Numbered from the stretch's first letter, positions 1 to 7,750 are shown. The stretch is DNA of 9,519 nucleotides from CBDHFQ01 sp965262565 (GCA_965262565.1 CBDHFQ010000032.1:1-9519); one strand, 5' to 3'. Notes: generated by a model from the letters alone, not told the origin. Numbers and translations: made by a program.

Positions 1-459
1 ATCTGGAGTAGTATGGGTAGCAGGAATTTCTCGATTACCTATTTTGTAACGAATAGTTGAGATTAACCCCACCTTAAACCCTAAGCTGGTAAACAAATCA
101 AATAGTAAGGTTACCACAGAAGATTTACCATTAGTACCTGTTACTCCTACAACTTTTAATACACTTGCAGGTCGCCCAAAGTAATTAGCTGAAAGCATGG
201 CCCATGCTATCTGACTGTTTTCCACAACAATGTATGTTGTTTCTTTTTTCAATTGCAAAGGCAACTCCTCACATACAATTGCTTTAGCTGGCACTACGTC
301 AATGAACGAATGTCCATCCACCTTGGACCCTCTGATAGCTGTAAACAAACTATCTTCATGGGCTTTTCTGGAATCTGAACAAATATTTTTTATCTCACTC
401 TCACTCTCACCTTCGATCTTCTTTACAGATATACCATTAAGTAACTCATGTAAAATCAT
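1..459 (-). CDS. murE: UDP-N-acetylmuramyl-tripeptide synthetase MurE, N-terminal 153 residues (cut by window edge)
   Basis: This is the N-terminal part of the cytoplasmic Mur ligase that adds the third peptide residue (in Gram-negatives usually meso-diaminopimelate) to UDP-MurNAc-L-Ala-D-Glu, using ATP. I translated it by hand from ATG at 459-457; it stays open to base 1. Residues 1-100 are the UDP-binding domain (CSDSRKA at 27-33, GHSFID at 49-54). The ATP P-loop TGTNGKSS lies at 107-114 and the conserved TTPD at 150-153. The start overlaps the stop of the PBP gene by one base (TAATG), which indicates translational coupling within the dcw operon. Two small oddities: the P-loop ends in Ser-Ser rather than the usual Thr-Thr, and the helix after GHSFID appears about three residues shorter than I expect. 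Neither breaks the frame. Identification is secure; the third-residue substrate is inferred from the family. Confidence 0.95.
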   Translation of the reverse strand, partial: MILHELLNGISVKKIEGESESEIKNICSDSRKAHEDSLFTAIRGSKVDGHSFIDVVPAKAIVCEELPLQLKKETTYIVVENSQIAWAMLSANYFGRPASVLKVVGVTGTNGKSSVVTLLFDLFTSLGFKVGLISTIRYKIGNREIPATHTTPD

Positions 460-2591
460 TAGCCTGAGTATAGCTTTATTGATGTATTTTTCCCTATAAT
501 ATATCCTGGTTGAAGAGATTGCTGTTTAACTCTTCCCACTCCCTGCAACTCAACACTCACTCCCATGTTTTCCAATATATTCACAGCATCCCGAACAGTC
601 ATTCCCCTAAAATCAGGGATTCTTCTCTTTCCAGGCTCAAATTTCTCCAGATTTAGTTGGTGTCCATTATTTTTTGCTTTGATCCATTTAATGGTATCAG
701 AAACACCACTAGTAGGTATTCCTAATTCGGCGTAAACTATCTCTGCTGAAGAAGAATGCACCTTCCTCATATTGGGACGACTAGATGGCTGAGGCTCCTC
801 CTTATCCTTAATTTTTGCTAATTGGACATCCATAGAATAGATTTCTTCAGCAATTTCACGAAAAATAGGTGCTGCAACGGTCCCCCCTCCTATTCGCTTT
901 CCCTGAGGATCATCAATGACGATGTAACAGGTATATCTTGGATTTTCCAGAGGGAAAAATCCTCCAAATGAAGATCTATACCTCATTTGATATTTACCAT
1001 CAATATTTTTCCTTACTGTTCCTGTTTTTCCCGCTACTCTGAAGGGCATATTTTTAAAAGCTTTTGCTGCGGTACCATTGATTACGACCGCTTCCATCAA
1101 TTCCCACACATGATCAATGCTCTTTTCACTACATATTTCCTCATGCATCACTTCAGGTCCATATGAGGCCTTTAGTTTGGCGTTATCCCATACTTCCTTT
1201 ACTAACCAAGGCTTCATACGCTTACCTCGATTAGCAATAGCATTATAAAAAGCTGCCATTTGTAGTGCAGTAACTCTTAAAGAATACCCATAAGCCATAG
1301 ATGGCAGGGTAGCTATGTTCCACACGTCATCTCCTGGCTGGTAAATAGTAGATTTAGGTTCTCCTAGTAGTTTAATTCCTGTAGAATCGAAGAAACCAAA
1401 ATCCTTCAAATGGTCAATATACTTTTCTGGTTGCTCGCCATAACTGTCTACAATCACTTTTGACATTCCTACATTACTTGAACGGGCAAACACCTTTTTA
1501 AATGGAATTTTCCCATAAGCAGCATCATCCGAAATTACCCATTCATCATATTCGGTTTTACCATTTCCAGTATCGATAGTATCGGTAGGAGATACGATCG
1601 AATCTCCTAAAACTGCTACAGCAGAAGCCAACTTAAATGTAGAACCAGGTTCTATACTAGATGCTACAGCATGATTGTAGGTTTCAGGATAATTCGCAAT
1701 TGCTTTAATCTTACCCGTATTTACTTCCAGGAGGATAGCTGTCCCATGCTGAGCTCTATAATTTTCTACTCCTTGCTTTAATGCTTTATAGACTACATCC
1801 TGCATATCTACATCAAGAGTAGTCACTATATCCCAACCATCTTCATCTTCGCCTTCTCCATACTTATCTAAAGGTATGTATAAATCGCCTGCCACTTTCT
1901 GGGCCAACATATATCCATCTTTCCCTCTAAGCTGTTTATTAAATGAAGCTTCAATCCCCCTAATTCCCAAAGTGTCTTGCCTCATTGTCCCCAGCGTAAT
2001 TTTTGCCAGGTCTCCGTAGGGATAATACCTTCTATTTTGAAACTTTTCAACAACCAATCCTCCTTTAAATCTTCCCATGTTTAATATAGGCCAGGTCTTT
2101 ACTTTCTTTAAATCCCTGAAATCAATCTTTTGCCGGAATAAATAAATATGTCTGTCTCCTTCCCTCATTGCCTTTGTAATGTCATGATATACCTTTAATG
2201 TATCTCTCTTTTTAAATGGAATAAATAGTGTATCATTCACTGTCAAGGTATCCCAATATTCATTCTGATAATTTTCTGCCACCAATGCAGAAAGCTGCAT
2301 CAGTGAATCTCTAAAAAAAGGCACTGCCGTAGTATCTATAACAGTAGGATCCATTCCCACCTTATAAAAAGGAAGACTTACCGCCATAAGCTCTCCTTTA
2401 TCAGAAAGGATACTACCTCTATCAGCTACAACTTTTTTAAAATAAACTTTCTCCTCAACTTCCAACTGCATCCACTTCTGCTTATTAAGTTGCAATCCCA
2501 TAATACGGAATAGGACTATCATTCCGGCAAATAGAAATATACCAAATAGCAGGTAAATCCTAAGCAATATGCGATTTGACACCTTATTCAT
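459..2591 (-). CDS. ftsI: FtsI/PBP2B-type septal peptidoglycan transpeptidase with C-terminal PASTA domain
   Basis: Class B penicillin-binding protein of about 710 residues, which crosslinks septal peptidoglycan in the periplasm as part of the divisome. It has a short cytoplasmic N-terminus and one membrane anchor (about residues 9-33). The pedestal begins with RGSILSDKGE near 58-67. The transpeptidase domain carries the three active-site motifs: STFK (317-320, acylated Ser317), SSN (371-373) and KTG (522-524). One PASTA domain occupies about 655 to the end (from RRIPDFRGMTV). Numbering is from ATG at 2591; an in-frame TTG at 2600 would add three residues, and I prefer the ATG. Neighbours are the FtsL-like gene upstream (gap about 39 nt) and murE downstream (1-base overlap), the usual dcw order. 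PASTA-tailed division PBPs are common in Bacteroidota. The coding is intact throughout. Confidence 0.95.
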   Translation of the reverse strand: MNKVSNRILLRIYLLFGIFLFAGMIVLFRIMGLQLNKQKWMQLEVEEKVYFKKVVADRGSILSDKGELMAVSLPFYKVGMDPTVIDTTAVPFFRDSLMQLSALVAENYQNEYWDTLTVNDTLFIPFKKRDTLKVYHDITKAMREGDRHIYLFRQKIDFRDLKKVKTWPILNMGRFKGGLVVEKFQNRRYYPYGDLAKITLGTMRQDTLGIRGIEASFNKQLRGKDGYMLAQKVAGDLYIPLDKYGEGEDEDGWDIVTTLDVDMQDVVYKALKQGVENYRAQHGTAILLEVNTGKIKAIANYPETYNHAVASSIEPGSTFKLASAVAVLGDSIVSPTDTIDTGNGKTEYDEWVISDDAAYGKIPFKKVFARSSNVGMSKVIVDSYGEQPEKYIDHLKDFGFFDSTGIKLLGEPKSTIYQPGDDVWNIATLPSMAYGYSLRVTALQMAAFYNAIANRGKRMKPWLVKEVWDNAKLKASYGPEVMHEEICSEKSIDHVWELMEAVVINGTAAKAFKNMPFRVAGKTGTVRKNIDGKYQMRYRSSFGGFFPLENPRYTCYIVIDDPQGKRIGGGTVAAPIFREIAEEIYSMDVQLAKIKDKEEPQPSSRPNMRKVHSSSAEIVYAELGIPTSGVSDTIKWIKAKNNGHQLNLEKFEPGKRRIPDFRGMTVRDAVNILENMGVSVELQGVGRVKQQSLQPGYIIGKNTSIKLYSG

Positions 2592-2630
2592 TTCCTTCAA
2601 TAATTCATTATCAACTAATGTTATATAGCT

Positions 2631-3074
2631 TTAATTTTCACTTATGATTAGAGTATCCATCAATGTGTCCTTTGGAGATTCTCTCAACCTTCTTAACCTT
2701 TCGGACTTTTGATCTACAGATTCTTGAACTTGTCTCACTAATTTAAAAATAGGTTCTTCTGACTGTTTTAATCCCAAAGAATCTACTAACTCGCTTACTT
2801 CAGAAAGCCTCATCTGTGCATTCAAAGTAGACTGTTTAATCAAATATCTGGATTTTAAGTTTTTCGCCTCTTTTTTCAATTCTTCCATTTCCCTCACTTG
2901 TTTGACGGCATAATGAGAATTCCATATATAAAACATCCCTATTACGACGAGAAACAACGCGAATTTCAAATAATCATCCACCTGCCTAATCCTGATACCC
3001 TTCTTAAGCTGTTCTTTTTCTCTATTTTTCATATCATTTTTCTGAGCAAAGCGTTTATTTGTAATTAATTGCAT
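2631..3074 (-). CDS. ftsL: FtsL-like divisome membrane protein
   Basis: A small bitopic protein of 147 residues between rsmH and the PBP gene, which is the ftsL position of dcw clusters. It has a basic N-terminus (residues 1-34, rich in Lys and Arg), one membrane segment at about 36-51 (LKFALFLVVIGMFYIW) and a charged, heptad-like extracellular helix from about 55 to 100, then a polar tail rich in Arg and Glu. That topology is the hallmark of FtsL, which forms a coiled coil with FtsB/DivIC-type partners and links them to FtsW-FtsI. FtsL sequences are poorly conserved, so the call rests on topology and location more than on motifs. The start is ATG at 3074; an in-frame ATG at 3032 (MKNREKE) is a possible alternative that would shorten the cytoplasmic tail by 14 residues. 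Confidence 0.8.
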   Translation of the reverse strand: MQLITNKRFAQKNDMKNREKEQLKKGIRIRQVDDYLKFALFLVVIGMFYIWNSHYAVKQVREMEELKKEAKNLKSRYLIKQSTLNAQMRLSEVSELVDSLGLKQSEEPIFKLVRQVQESVDQKSERLRRLRESPKDTLMDTLIISEN

Positions 3075-3124
3075 AAGCTCTCACCTTAATAAATGCTCCC
3101 ATCATGTGCTTCCGTTAAGTGTTT

Positions 3125-4027
3125 TTACAAAACCTTCATCGCCACTCTAAGTCTTGCACTCCTTGCTCGCGAATTAATGGCAATTTCTTCTTCACTGGCC
3201 TGTATGGCTTTTCTGGTAATCAGCTTCCAGGGAGTTATCACATTTCCATAAAAGTCTTTCTGCTGAATTCCACTGAAATTACCCGATCTTAAAAAATGCT
3301 TTACCATTCTATCTTCAAGTGAATGATAAGCAATTATGGCTATCCTACCTCCCGGCCTTAAGAGATCAAGAGATGTCCTCAGCAAAGTCTCCAGAACTTC
3401 CAATTCCCTGTTAACTTCCATCCTTAACGCCTGATACACCTGTGCCAGATACTTTGCTTTTCTATTTCTTGGTATACATTCCTGAATGATGGATTCTAAT
3501 TGATGAGTATGCAAAATTTTCTCTCCCTCTCTTTCTCTCACAATAAACCTCACCAACTTTTTTGCATTGGGTATTTCCCCATATGTTCTAAATATGTAAA
3601 GTAATCGACTCTCATTTGCCTCATTTAATATCATCGAAGCCGTCAACTCTTTATCGGGATTCATTCTCATATCTAATGGCCCTTCAAATCGATAACTAAA
3701 CCCTCGTAAAGGAGTATCAATCTGATGGGAAGAAATACCCAAATCCGCTATAATTCCATCTACTGGAAGTAAATTCCTTGAGACCAATATCTTTTCAATG
3801 AACTCGAAATTTTCAGGAACAAATTCAAAACGTTTATCCTCTACTATATTTTCCCTGACATCCGGATCTTGATCAAATGCAATCAATTTCCCATTTTCTA
3901 GTCTTTTCAGTATTTCCCGACTATGCCCACCCCCCCCAAACGTAACATCTACATATGTTCCATTAGGATCTACCTCTAACAAATCAATACTCTCTTGCAG
4001 CAATACTGGTATATGATACAATGACAT
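3125..4027 (-). CDS. rsmH: 16S rRNA (cytosine(1402)-N(4))-methyltransferase RsmH (MraW)
   Basis: An SAM-dependent methyltransferase of 300 residues, normal for the family, that N4-methylates C1402 of 16S rRNA in the decoding centre. Visible signatures: HIPVLLQESIDLL at the N-terminus, the SAM-binding loop DVTFGGGGHS at about 27-36, the acidic FDQDP at 51-55, then ADLGISSHQID and RGFSYRFEGPLDMRMN in the catalytic domain. The late motif GGRIAIIAYHSLEDRMVKHF sits near 225-245. An inserted helical domain between these carries the EVNRELEVLE segment. It starts with ATG at 4027, 28 nt after the mraZ stop, and ends about 50 nt before the ftsL-like gene, so it belongs to the same operon. The reading frame is intact. 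Confidence 0.97.
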   Translation of the reverse strand: MSLYHIPVLLQESIDLLEVDPNGTYVDVTFGGGGHSREILKRLENGKLIAFDQDPDVRENIVEDKRFEFVPENFEFIEKILVSRNLLPVDGIIADLGISSHQIDTPLRGFSYRFEGPLDMRMNPDKELTASMILNEANESRLLYIFRTYGEIPNAKKLVRFIVREREGEKILHTHQLESIIQECIPRNRKAKYLAQVYQALRMEVNRELEVLETLLRTSLDLLRPGGRIAIIAYHSLEDRMVKHFLRSGNFSGIQQKDFYGNVITPWKLITRKAIQASEEEIAINSRARSARLRVAMKVL

Positions 4028-4055
4028 CTAATACTTTTTGGAGGTAAGGTAATTC

Positions 4056-4516
4056 TTATTCTAATTCATCCATACCTCCCATAACTTCCTCTGCTAATTC
4101 TTCGAAATCAAAATCTGGCTCATTAAACCATTTTTCGTATTTCTCCTTATCCCATATCTCCACTTTATCGATTTGTGCTACTAAAATAATTTCCTTTTCC
4201 AATTCAGCGTACTCGCAAAGTCGCTTTGGTATTAAGATCCTAGAACTACTATCCAATGTTTATGGGAGTAGCCCCATTCAAAAACCATCTTGTGAACGCC
4301 CGATTCTTCTTTACATATTGATTCCGGGATTGAATTCGCGAAAGCTCTTTTTCCCATATCTCCGTTGGATAAAGAACCAAACACTTATCCAGCCCCCGAT
4401 TCATTACAAATTCATCTCTCTGATCTTCTGGCAGCTGCTTTTTTTAAACCAGATGGAATCAGGAATCGCCCCTTTCCATCCAGCTTACAACCATATTCAC
4501 CAATTAGTGATTTCAT
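4056..4516 (-). pseudogene. mraZ: Transcriptional regulator MraZ, reading frame broken twice
   Basis: MraZ is a ring-forming, AbrB-like DNA-binding protein with two SpoVT-like domains that regulates the dcw operon it heads. The intact-looking last part is only 66 codons (from a TTG at 4256), but hand translation upstream recovers the rest. ATG at 4516 gives MKSLIGEYGCKLDGKGRFLI, the first half-domain. The frame is lost in an A7 run (4439-4445). One frame over, QLPEDQRDEFVMNRGLDKC continues to FLNGATPI, and a second extra base near 4259-4261 is needed to enter LDSSSRILIPKRL. Removing one base at each site gives a 152-residue protein, the usual MraZ length, with both repeat motifs (KLDGKGR and LDSSSR) present. 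An in-frame TAG upstream of the ATG supports this start. Gene identity is certain. Whether the breaks are sequencing errors or real decay is not resolved; error seems more likely. Confidence 0.9.
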
Positions 4517-4580
4517 GCCATAGATCTAATACACATAAAAAATACCCTTTAGATAAAGGTACGATAAAAGTAATAAAAAC

Positions 4581-4610
4581 TCCCACTTTTTCCCACTTTT
4601 CCCCACAAAA
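4581..4610 (-). promoter_or_regulatory. MraZ-box array 1: three TGGG repeats at 10-bp spacing upstream of mraZ
   Basis: Read on the minus strand, three consecutive 10-mers occur: TTTTGTGGGG, AAAAGTGGGA, AAAAGTGGGA. The TGGG cores are exactly 10 bp apart and lie about 65-95 bp upstream of the mraZ ATG in the direction of transcription. Known MraZ operators are direct TGGGN repeats separated by 5 bp, which is this arrangement. It is therefore the likely autoregulatory operator of the dcw operon. Binding itself is inferred. Confidence 0.85.
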
Positions 4611-4758
4611 CTTAAACATTTTTTACATATAAAATATTCACAGACAAATATTACACATTTTTTTAGCAAATAAAAATATTTAACTAATTTATATAGTAAA
4701 AATATACTAAAACTATCTCTATTAGCCTTTTTAGCTTTTTAAATTAGTACATTATTAA

Positions 4759-4798
4759 TGGGAATTAGTGGGAAATCAGGGGAAATAATGGGAAAAAT
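4759..4798 (+). promoter_or_regulatory. MraZ-box-like array 2: four repeats at 10-bp spacing, opposite orientation
   Basis: On the plus strand four tandem 10-mers read TGGGAATTAG, TGGGAAATCA, GGGGAAATAA, TGGGAAAAAT. The spacing equals that of array 1 and three of the four cores are exact TGGG. The array is 148 bp from array 1, in inverted orientation, near the 3' end of rluD. No plus-strand gene follows it, so its target is unclear. It may cooperate with array 1 in controlling mraZ or bind MraZ on a distal promoter. Confidence 0.65.
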
Positions 4799-4833
4799 AA
4801 TTGAGCTTCATTAGGCTGGAACACTCGTTCCCC

Positions 4834-5914
4834 TTAATACCACTCTTTCTTTCTGAACTTTTCTAGCGCACTTTGAAAATCTTGAGGGAGAGGTGTATCA
4901 AATTCCAATCTATCTCCCTTTATGGGGTGGGTAAATGCCAAGGTCTTTGCATGCAACGCCTGACGGGGCATCACATCAAAACAGTTACGAATAAATTGCT
5001 GATACTTTTTTGTTTTTGGGCCAGCTAATATCTTGTCCCCGCCATACTCCTTATCCTGAAACAAAGGATGACCAAGAAACTTCATATGTACCCGTATTTG
5101 ATGCGTCCTTCCTGTTTCTAATTTACATCTGATTAAGGTAACCACTCTGAATCGCTCGAGTACTTCATAATGAGTAATGGCATGTTTACCTACCTCTCCA
5201 TTGGGATAGGCATAAAAGATCTTTCGATTGGACCTACTTCTCCCAACATGCGCAACTATAGTACCTTTATCCTCTTTAACATCGCCCCAAACTAATGCGA
5301 CATACGTTCTATCTGTAGTTCGATCAAAAAATTGCTTGGATAAATGTGCCATACTATACTCAGTTTTGGCCACCACCAATATACCGCTCGTATCCTTATC
5401 TATTCTATGAACTAATCCAGGTCTTAGAACTTCTTTTTCTTTCCTGGATTGGGGTAAATGTTCAAAATGCCATAGCAATCCATGAAACCAATGTACCGGT
5501 TCGATGCCCAAAACTTGGATGACATACCATAGCTGGGGGTTTTTGAACCAACATCACATCTTCATCTTCATGTAATATGTCGAGGGGAATATCTTCTGCT
5601 TCTAATTCAGGGGGAGGGGGATAAGGCAACATCAGTTTCACCACATCATCCGGCTTTACCTTATATGACACTTTCACCGGTTTGCCGTTGACAGAAATAG
5701 AACCAGTTTGAGAGGCATTTTTGATTTTAGATCGAGAGGTAAAGGGAAGTAAATTAGAGAGAAATTTATCTACCCTTAGCGGCTTTTGACCTTTTGTTGC
5801 AACGAGGGTAAAGTGATCAAATAAGGCATCTTCCTCTCCATCCGATTCCTGAGTCATGTCATCTGACCAGCCGCTTGAATAATGTTTCTTCCAGGAATTA
5901 TTTTCTTTTGCCAT
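4834..5914 (-). pseudogene. rluD: 23S rRNA pseudouridine synthase, RluD/RluA family, with one frameshift
   Basis: RluA-family enzymes isomerise uridines in RNA; RluD makes the pseudouridines of 23S helix 69. The N-terminal S4 RNA-binding domain lies at about residues 45-92 (LRVDKFL through SVNGKPVKVSYKVKPDD), followed by the start of the catalytic domain (KPPAMVCHPSFGHRTGTLV). At 5485-5487 a three-base T run (minus strand) throws the frame, which then ends in WIAMAF and a stop. Dropping one T restores TLVHGLLWHFEHLPQ and the catalytic motif HRIDKDTSG (Asp near residue 172), then GRTHQIRVHM and the HPIKGD end. The corrected protein is 359 residues, normal for the family. The start is ATG at 5914 with AGGAG about 13 nt upstream, 18 nt after the corrected lgt stop, so it is probably co-transcribed with lgt. 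KPPAMVCHP differs from the usual KPxGMVVHP. RluD rather than another RluA member is a best guess from the S4 domain. Confidence 0.88.
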
Positions 5915-5932
5915 AAATAACGCCTCTCCTTT

Positions 5933-7151
5933 CTATGAGTCATCCTTCTCCAAGTTTTTCGAACTTTCCAGGCTTATTTCTTTCTTATAATAGGATGCAG
6001 TATTTTGCCTCCAAACATAGGTAGTAACATACAGTAAAATGCCTCCTGCTATAATCAAGATCGCCGATATGAGCTTCTGCCTGCGTTAGCTGAAACCCAA
6101 GGAAATTCATATCGGGATTTACCCTTATTTTCTCTATCAAAAATCGCTCTATTCCATTTAATATTAAATATAAGGCAGACAATTGTCCCCAATAGGGCAA
6201 ATATTTTCTCACACCCCAAAGCATCGCAAATAACGCCAAAGCCATAATGGTTTCATAAATAGGTGTGGGATATACAGGAGAAGCTAGTTGGTTACAAAAT
6301 GTTCCTTCACAACCAGGAATAGGAACTCCTTCCTGAATAACATTATGTGGATATGTATATGCCCAAAGCCAATCCGGTAGCCAGGATAATCCTTCAGGTT
6401 TGGGATGCGTATTGACAATACCCCAATCTCCATCTCCTGAAAGTTGACAACCAATCCTTCCAATTCCATAACCAAGCATTAGTACTGGAGCAGCCACATC
6501 TGCAAAAGGTAGAATCGGATAGCCTTTTTTAATAATATAATAAGCAATCGCTATTCCTGCACACAGGAGTCCTCCATAAAATGTCAAACCGGAAAGAGAT
6601 AAAAGTGATTCTACAGGATTGGCCACTAAATCTTCCCAGTACTCAAGATTGTGAAAAATTTTTGCGCCTAATAAACCTACGATAAATGCAAGGGTAAATA
6701 TGTTCCCAAGTTCATCTGATACTCCCCAGTCGCTTTCAACTTCCACCACTTTTTTATCTTTATTAGAGATATATAAGTATAATTGGTAAGCTCCTACTCC
6801 TAACCCCAGAATAGCGGCCCATAACAAAGATCCCTTAGTTGAAAGTAAGGCCTCCTGAGGATTATTGGCAAAAGATTCGTAATCCTCTATCATTAGCCCA
6901 AACTTATATCCCACCAGTGCGAATATAAATGTATTTAAAGGTATTGTCTTCCATGATATGGGCCCATCTTTCTTTATGCTAATGATTCGCCTACGAAAAA
7001 TCCCCAAGCCCTCTTTCCGTTTTAATTCGTATAGCGCCACGAAATACGAAATGATGAATACTGAAGCGAGAAAAAAGCCAAATGTCTGGATGGGAAGTAA
7101 AATATCTGTTCCCAGGAGATCATTTATTAAATCACTGATTCGTGGATACAT
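5933..7151 (-). CDS. lgt: Prolipoprotein diacylglyceryl transferase Lgt, C-terminus frameshifted as read
   Basis: Lgt is the inner-membrane enzyme that transfers diacylglycerol from phosphatidylglycerol to the lipobox cysteine of prolipoproteins, the first step of lipoprotein maturation. The protein is strongly hydrophobic with about seven membrane segments. It shows GLTFYGG (188-194), the signature region GYGIGRIGCQLSGDGDWG (227-244, with the conserved Arg232), YPTPIYE and NGIERFLIEKIRVNP. The GDGDWG form and the extra N-terminal loop (about 50-145) are typical of the longer Bacteroidota Lgt. As read, the frame ends at 5985 with an unlike tail (HIGDLDYSRRHF). An extra base near 6073-6077 explains this: one frame over, QAELISAILIIAGGILLYV completes the last membrane helix and runs to TAG at 5935-5933, giving about 405 residues. 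The start is ATG at 7151. All core residues precede the break. Confidence 0.92.
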
Positions 7152-7275
7152 ATAATGTTGTTGTCAGGAAATAATAAGGCAAAGTTCGCGAAATATGTGG
7201 ATATAAAAATGGAAGTAGGTATAAAAAAAGAAGAAATGTGCCAATGAATAAATAATCAGGCATGCAGGGCAGTGC

Positions 7276-7312
7276 AATAAAAAACAGGGGAGAACCTGGG
7301 AAGTTTCCCCTG
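7276..7312 (-). terminator. Rho-independent terminator upstream of lgt (minus strand)
   Basis: On the minus strand the arms CAGGGGA (7312-7306) and TCCCCTG (7291-7285) pair. The inner AAC and GTT add three pairs past a one-base bulge, leaving a 7-nt loop. TTTTTTATT follows immediately (7284-7276). This is a standard intrinsic terminator. No protein gene ends upstream of it on that strand, so it ends either a small RNA or an lgt leader (attenuator). Confidence 0.75.
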
Positions 7313-7387
7313 CTAATGCACAATCATGAAAACACTTACCTAAATCTTTATTTCAAACTAACTTCGTTTAGTAACTATTGTTTTAAC
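7280..7387 (-). ncRNA. Candidate small RNA or lgt leader, about 105 nt
   Basis: The call rests on three signals in the right order on the minus strand: a perfect Bacteroidota -7 motif TAAATTTG (7400-7393), an RNA hairpin ACTAAAC-GAA-GTTAGT (7372-7357, one unpaired A), and the intrinsic terminator at 7312-7276. The predicted transcript starts about 6-8 nt past the -7 element. It also contains a five-codon frame, ATG ATT GTG CAT TAG, just before the terminator stem. I do not recognise an RNA family. It could equally be a transcription attenuator for lgt, whose start is 128 nt beyond the terminator. The evidence is structural only. Confidence 0.35.
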
Positions 7388-7392
7388 AAATT

Positions 7393-7425
7393 CAAATTTA
7401 GTTAAAAAAATTATTATTTACTAAA
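7393..7425 (-). promoter_or_regulatory. Possible Bacteroidota-type promoter (TAnnTTTG) on the minus strand
   Basis: TAAATTTG at 7400-7393 matches the -7 consensus TAnnTTTG exactly. A weaker TTTA lies about 21 nt upstream where TTTG is expected at -33. The region is AT-rich, so chance matches are likely; the terminator downstream is the main support. Confidence 0.35.
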
Positions 7426-7451
7426 ATTGTTACATTTTTTTTGACTCCAAA

Positions 7452-7468
7452 AGAAATTTGCAATTTCT
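7452..7468. repeat. Short palindrome, 7-bp arms
   Basis: AGAAATT-TGC-AATTTCT is a perfect inverted repeat with a 3-nt centre, lying upstream of both the candidate minus-strand promoter and the GroES-like gene. It could be an operator, but such AT-rich palindromes also arise by chance. Confidence 0.35.
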
Positions 7469-7575
7469 CAAAATGGAACAACATTCAAGGCGCATTAACT
7501 CATTTTTCTAATCATTTTCCCTCAATGCCCCAAATCCATTTAACACTTAATGTAGTGTAACGAATAAAGTATTTC

Positions 7576-7595
7576 TATAGATTCACAAATCTATA
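7576..7595. repeat. Perfect palindrome with 8-bp arms followed by a T-rich tract
   Basis: TATAGATT-CACA-AATCTATA is a perfect inverted repeat about 155 bp upstream of the GroES-like start. On the plus strand it is followed by a T-rich tract (7596-7613), giving it the shape of a weak, GC-poor hairpin terminator. No plus-strand gene precedes it, so an operator role is as likely. Confidence 0.45.
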
Positions 7596-7750
7596 TATTT
7601 TTTTATTTTTTTCTAATTATTAAAAAAATTATCTAATTCATTCATTAAATAGAGGCAATAACCCCTGTATCCAGAAGAGCTAAAAGAAATAACTCCTCCA
7701 TCCATGTTTTATTATGTTGCATAATAAAATTATACACCAGATATTGCCAT

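Larger units (their letters stand above)
4517..4833. other. Intergenic region between rluD and mraZ (dcw control region)
   Basis: This 317-bp gap separates the end of rluD from the start of mraZ. It holds the two TGGG arrays and, between them (4611-4758), very AT-rich DNA with many T and A runs and no credible open frame. A possible Bacteroidota-type -7 element, TACCTTTA on the minus strand at 4561-4554, differs in the last base from the TAnnTTTG consensus and lies between array 1 and mraZ; I cannot pair it with a convincing -33 TTTG. I see no clear hairpin terminator after rluD. Confidence 0.6.
7152..7750. other. 599-bp intergenic region between divergent lgt and the GroES-like gene
   Basis: Lgt is transcribed leftward and the GroES-like gene rightward, so promoters for both should lie here. 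Besides the terminator and candidate RNA, the region holds long A and T runs and two short palindromes (7452-7468 and 7576-7595). A 63-codon hydrophobic frame on the minus strand (7323-7132, TTG start) overlaps the lgt start and looks like a chance opening. I see no convincing protein gene. The plus-strand TATATTTT at 7592-7599 is near the -7 consensus but cannot be assigned with confidence. Confidence 0.6.

Noticed and set aside
230..499. Plus-strand open frame of 89 codons
   Set aside because: It lies antisense to murE and the PBP end, both of which have clear family motifs; the translation shows no domain.
4439..4445. Programmed ribosomal frameshift at the A7 run in mraZ
   Set aside because: MraZ is not known to use frameshifting, a second break occurs in the same gene, and four other genes nearby show similar breaks, so a common technical cause is simpler.
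4318..4632. Plus-strand open frame of 104 codons over mraZ
   Set aside because: It is antisense to mraZ sequence with conserved motifs and runs into the MraZ-box array; composition looks like chance.
7132..7323. Minus-strand hydrophobic frame of 63 codons upstream of lgt, considered as a YidD-like or small membrane protein
   Set aside because: It lacks YidD motifs, begins with TTG, overlaps the lgt start and spans the terminator hairpin; hydrophobicity follows from the T-rich strand.
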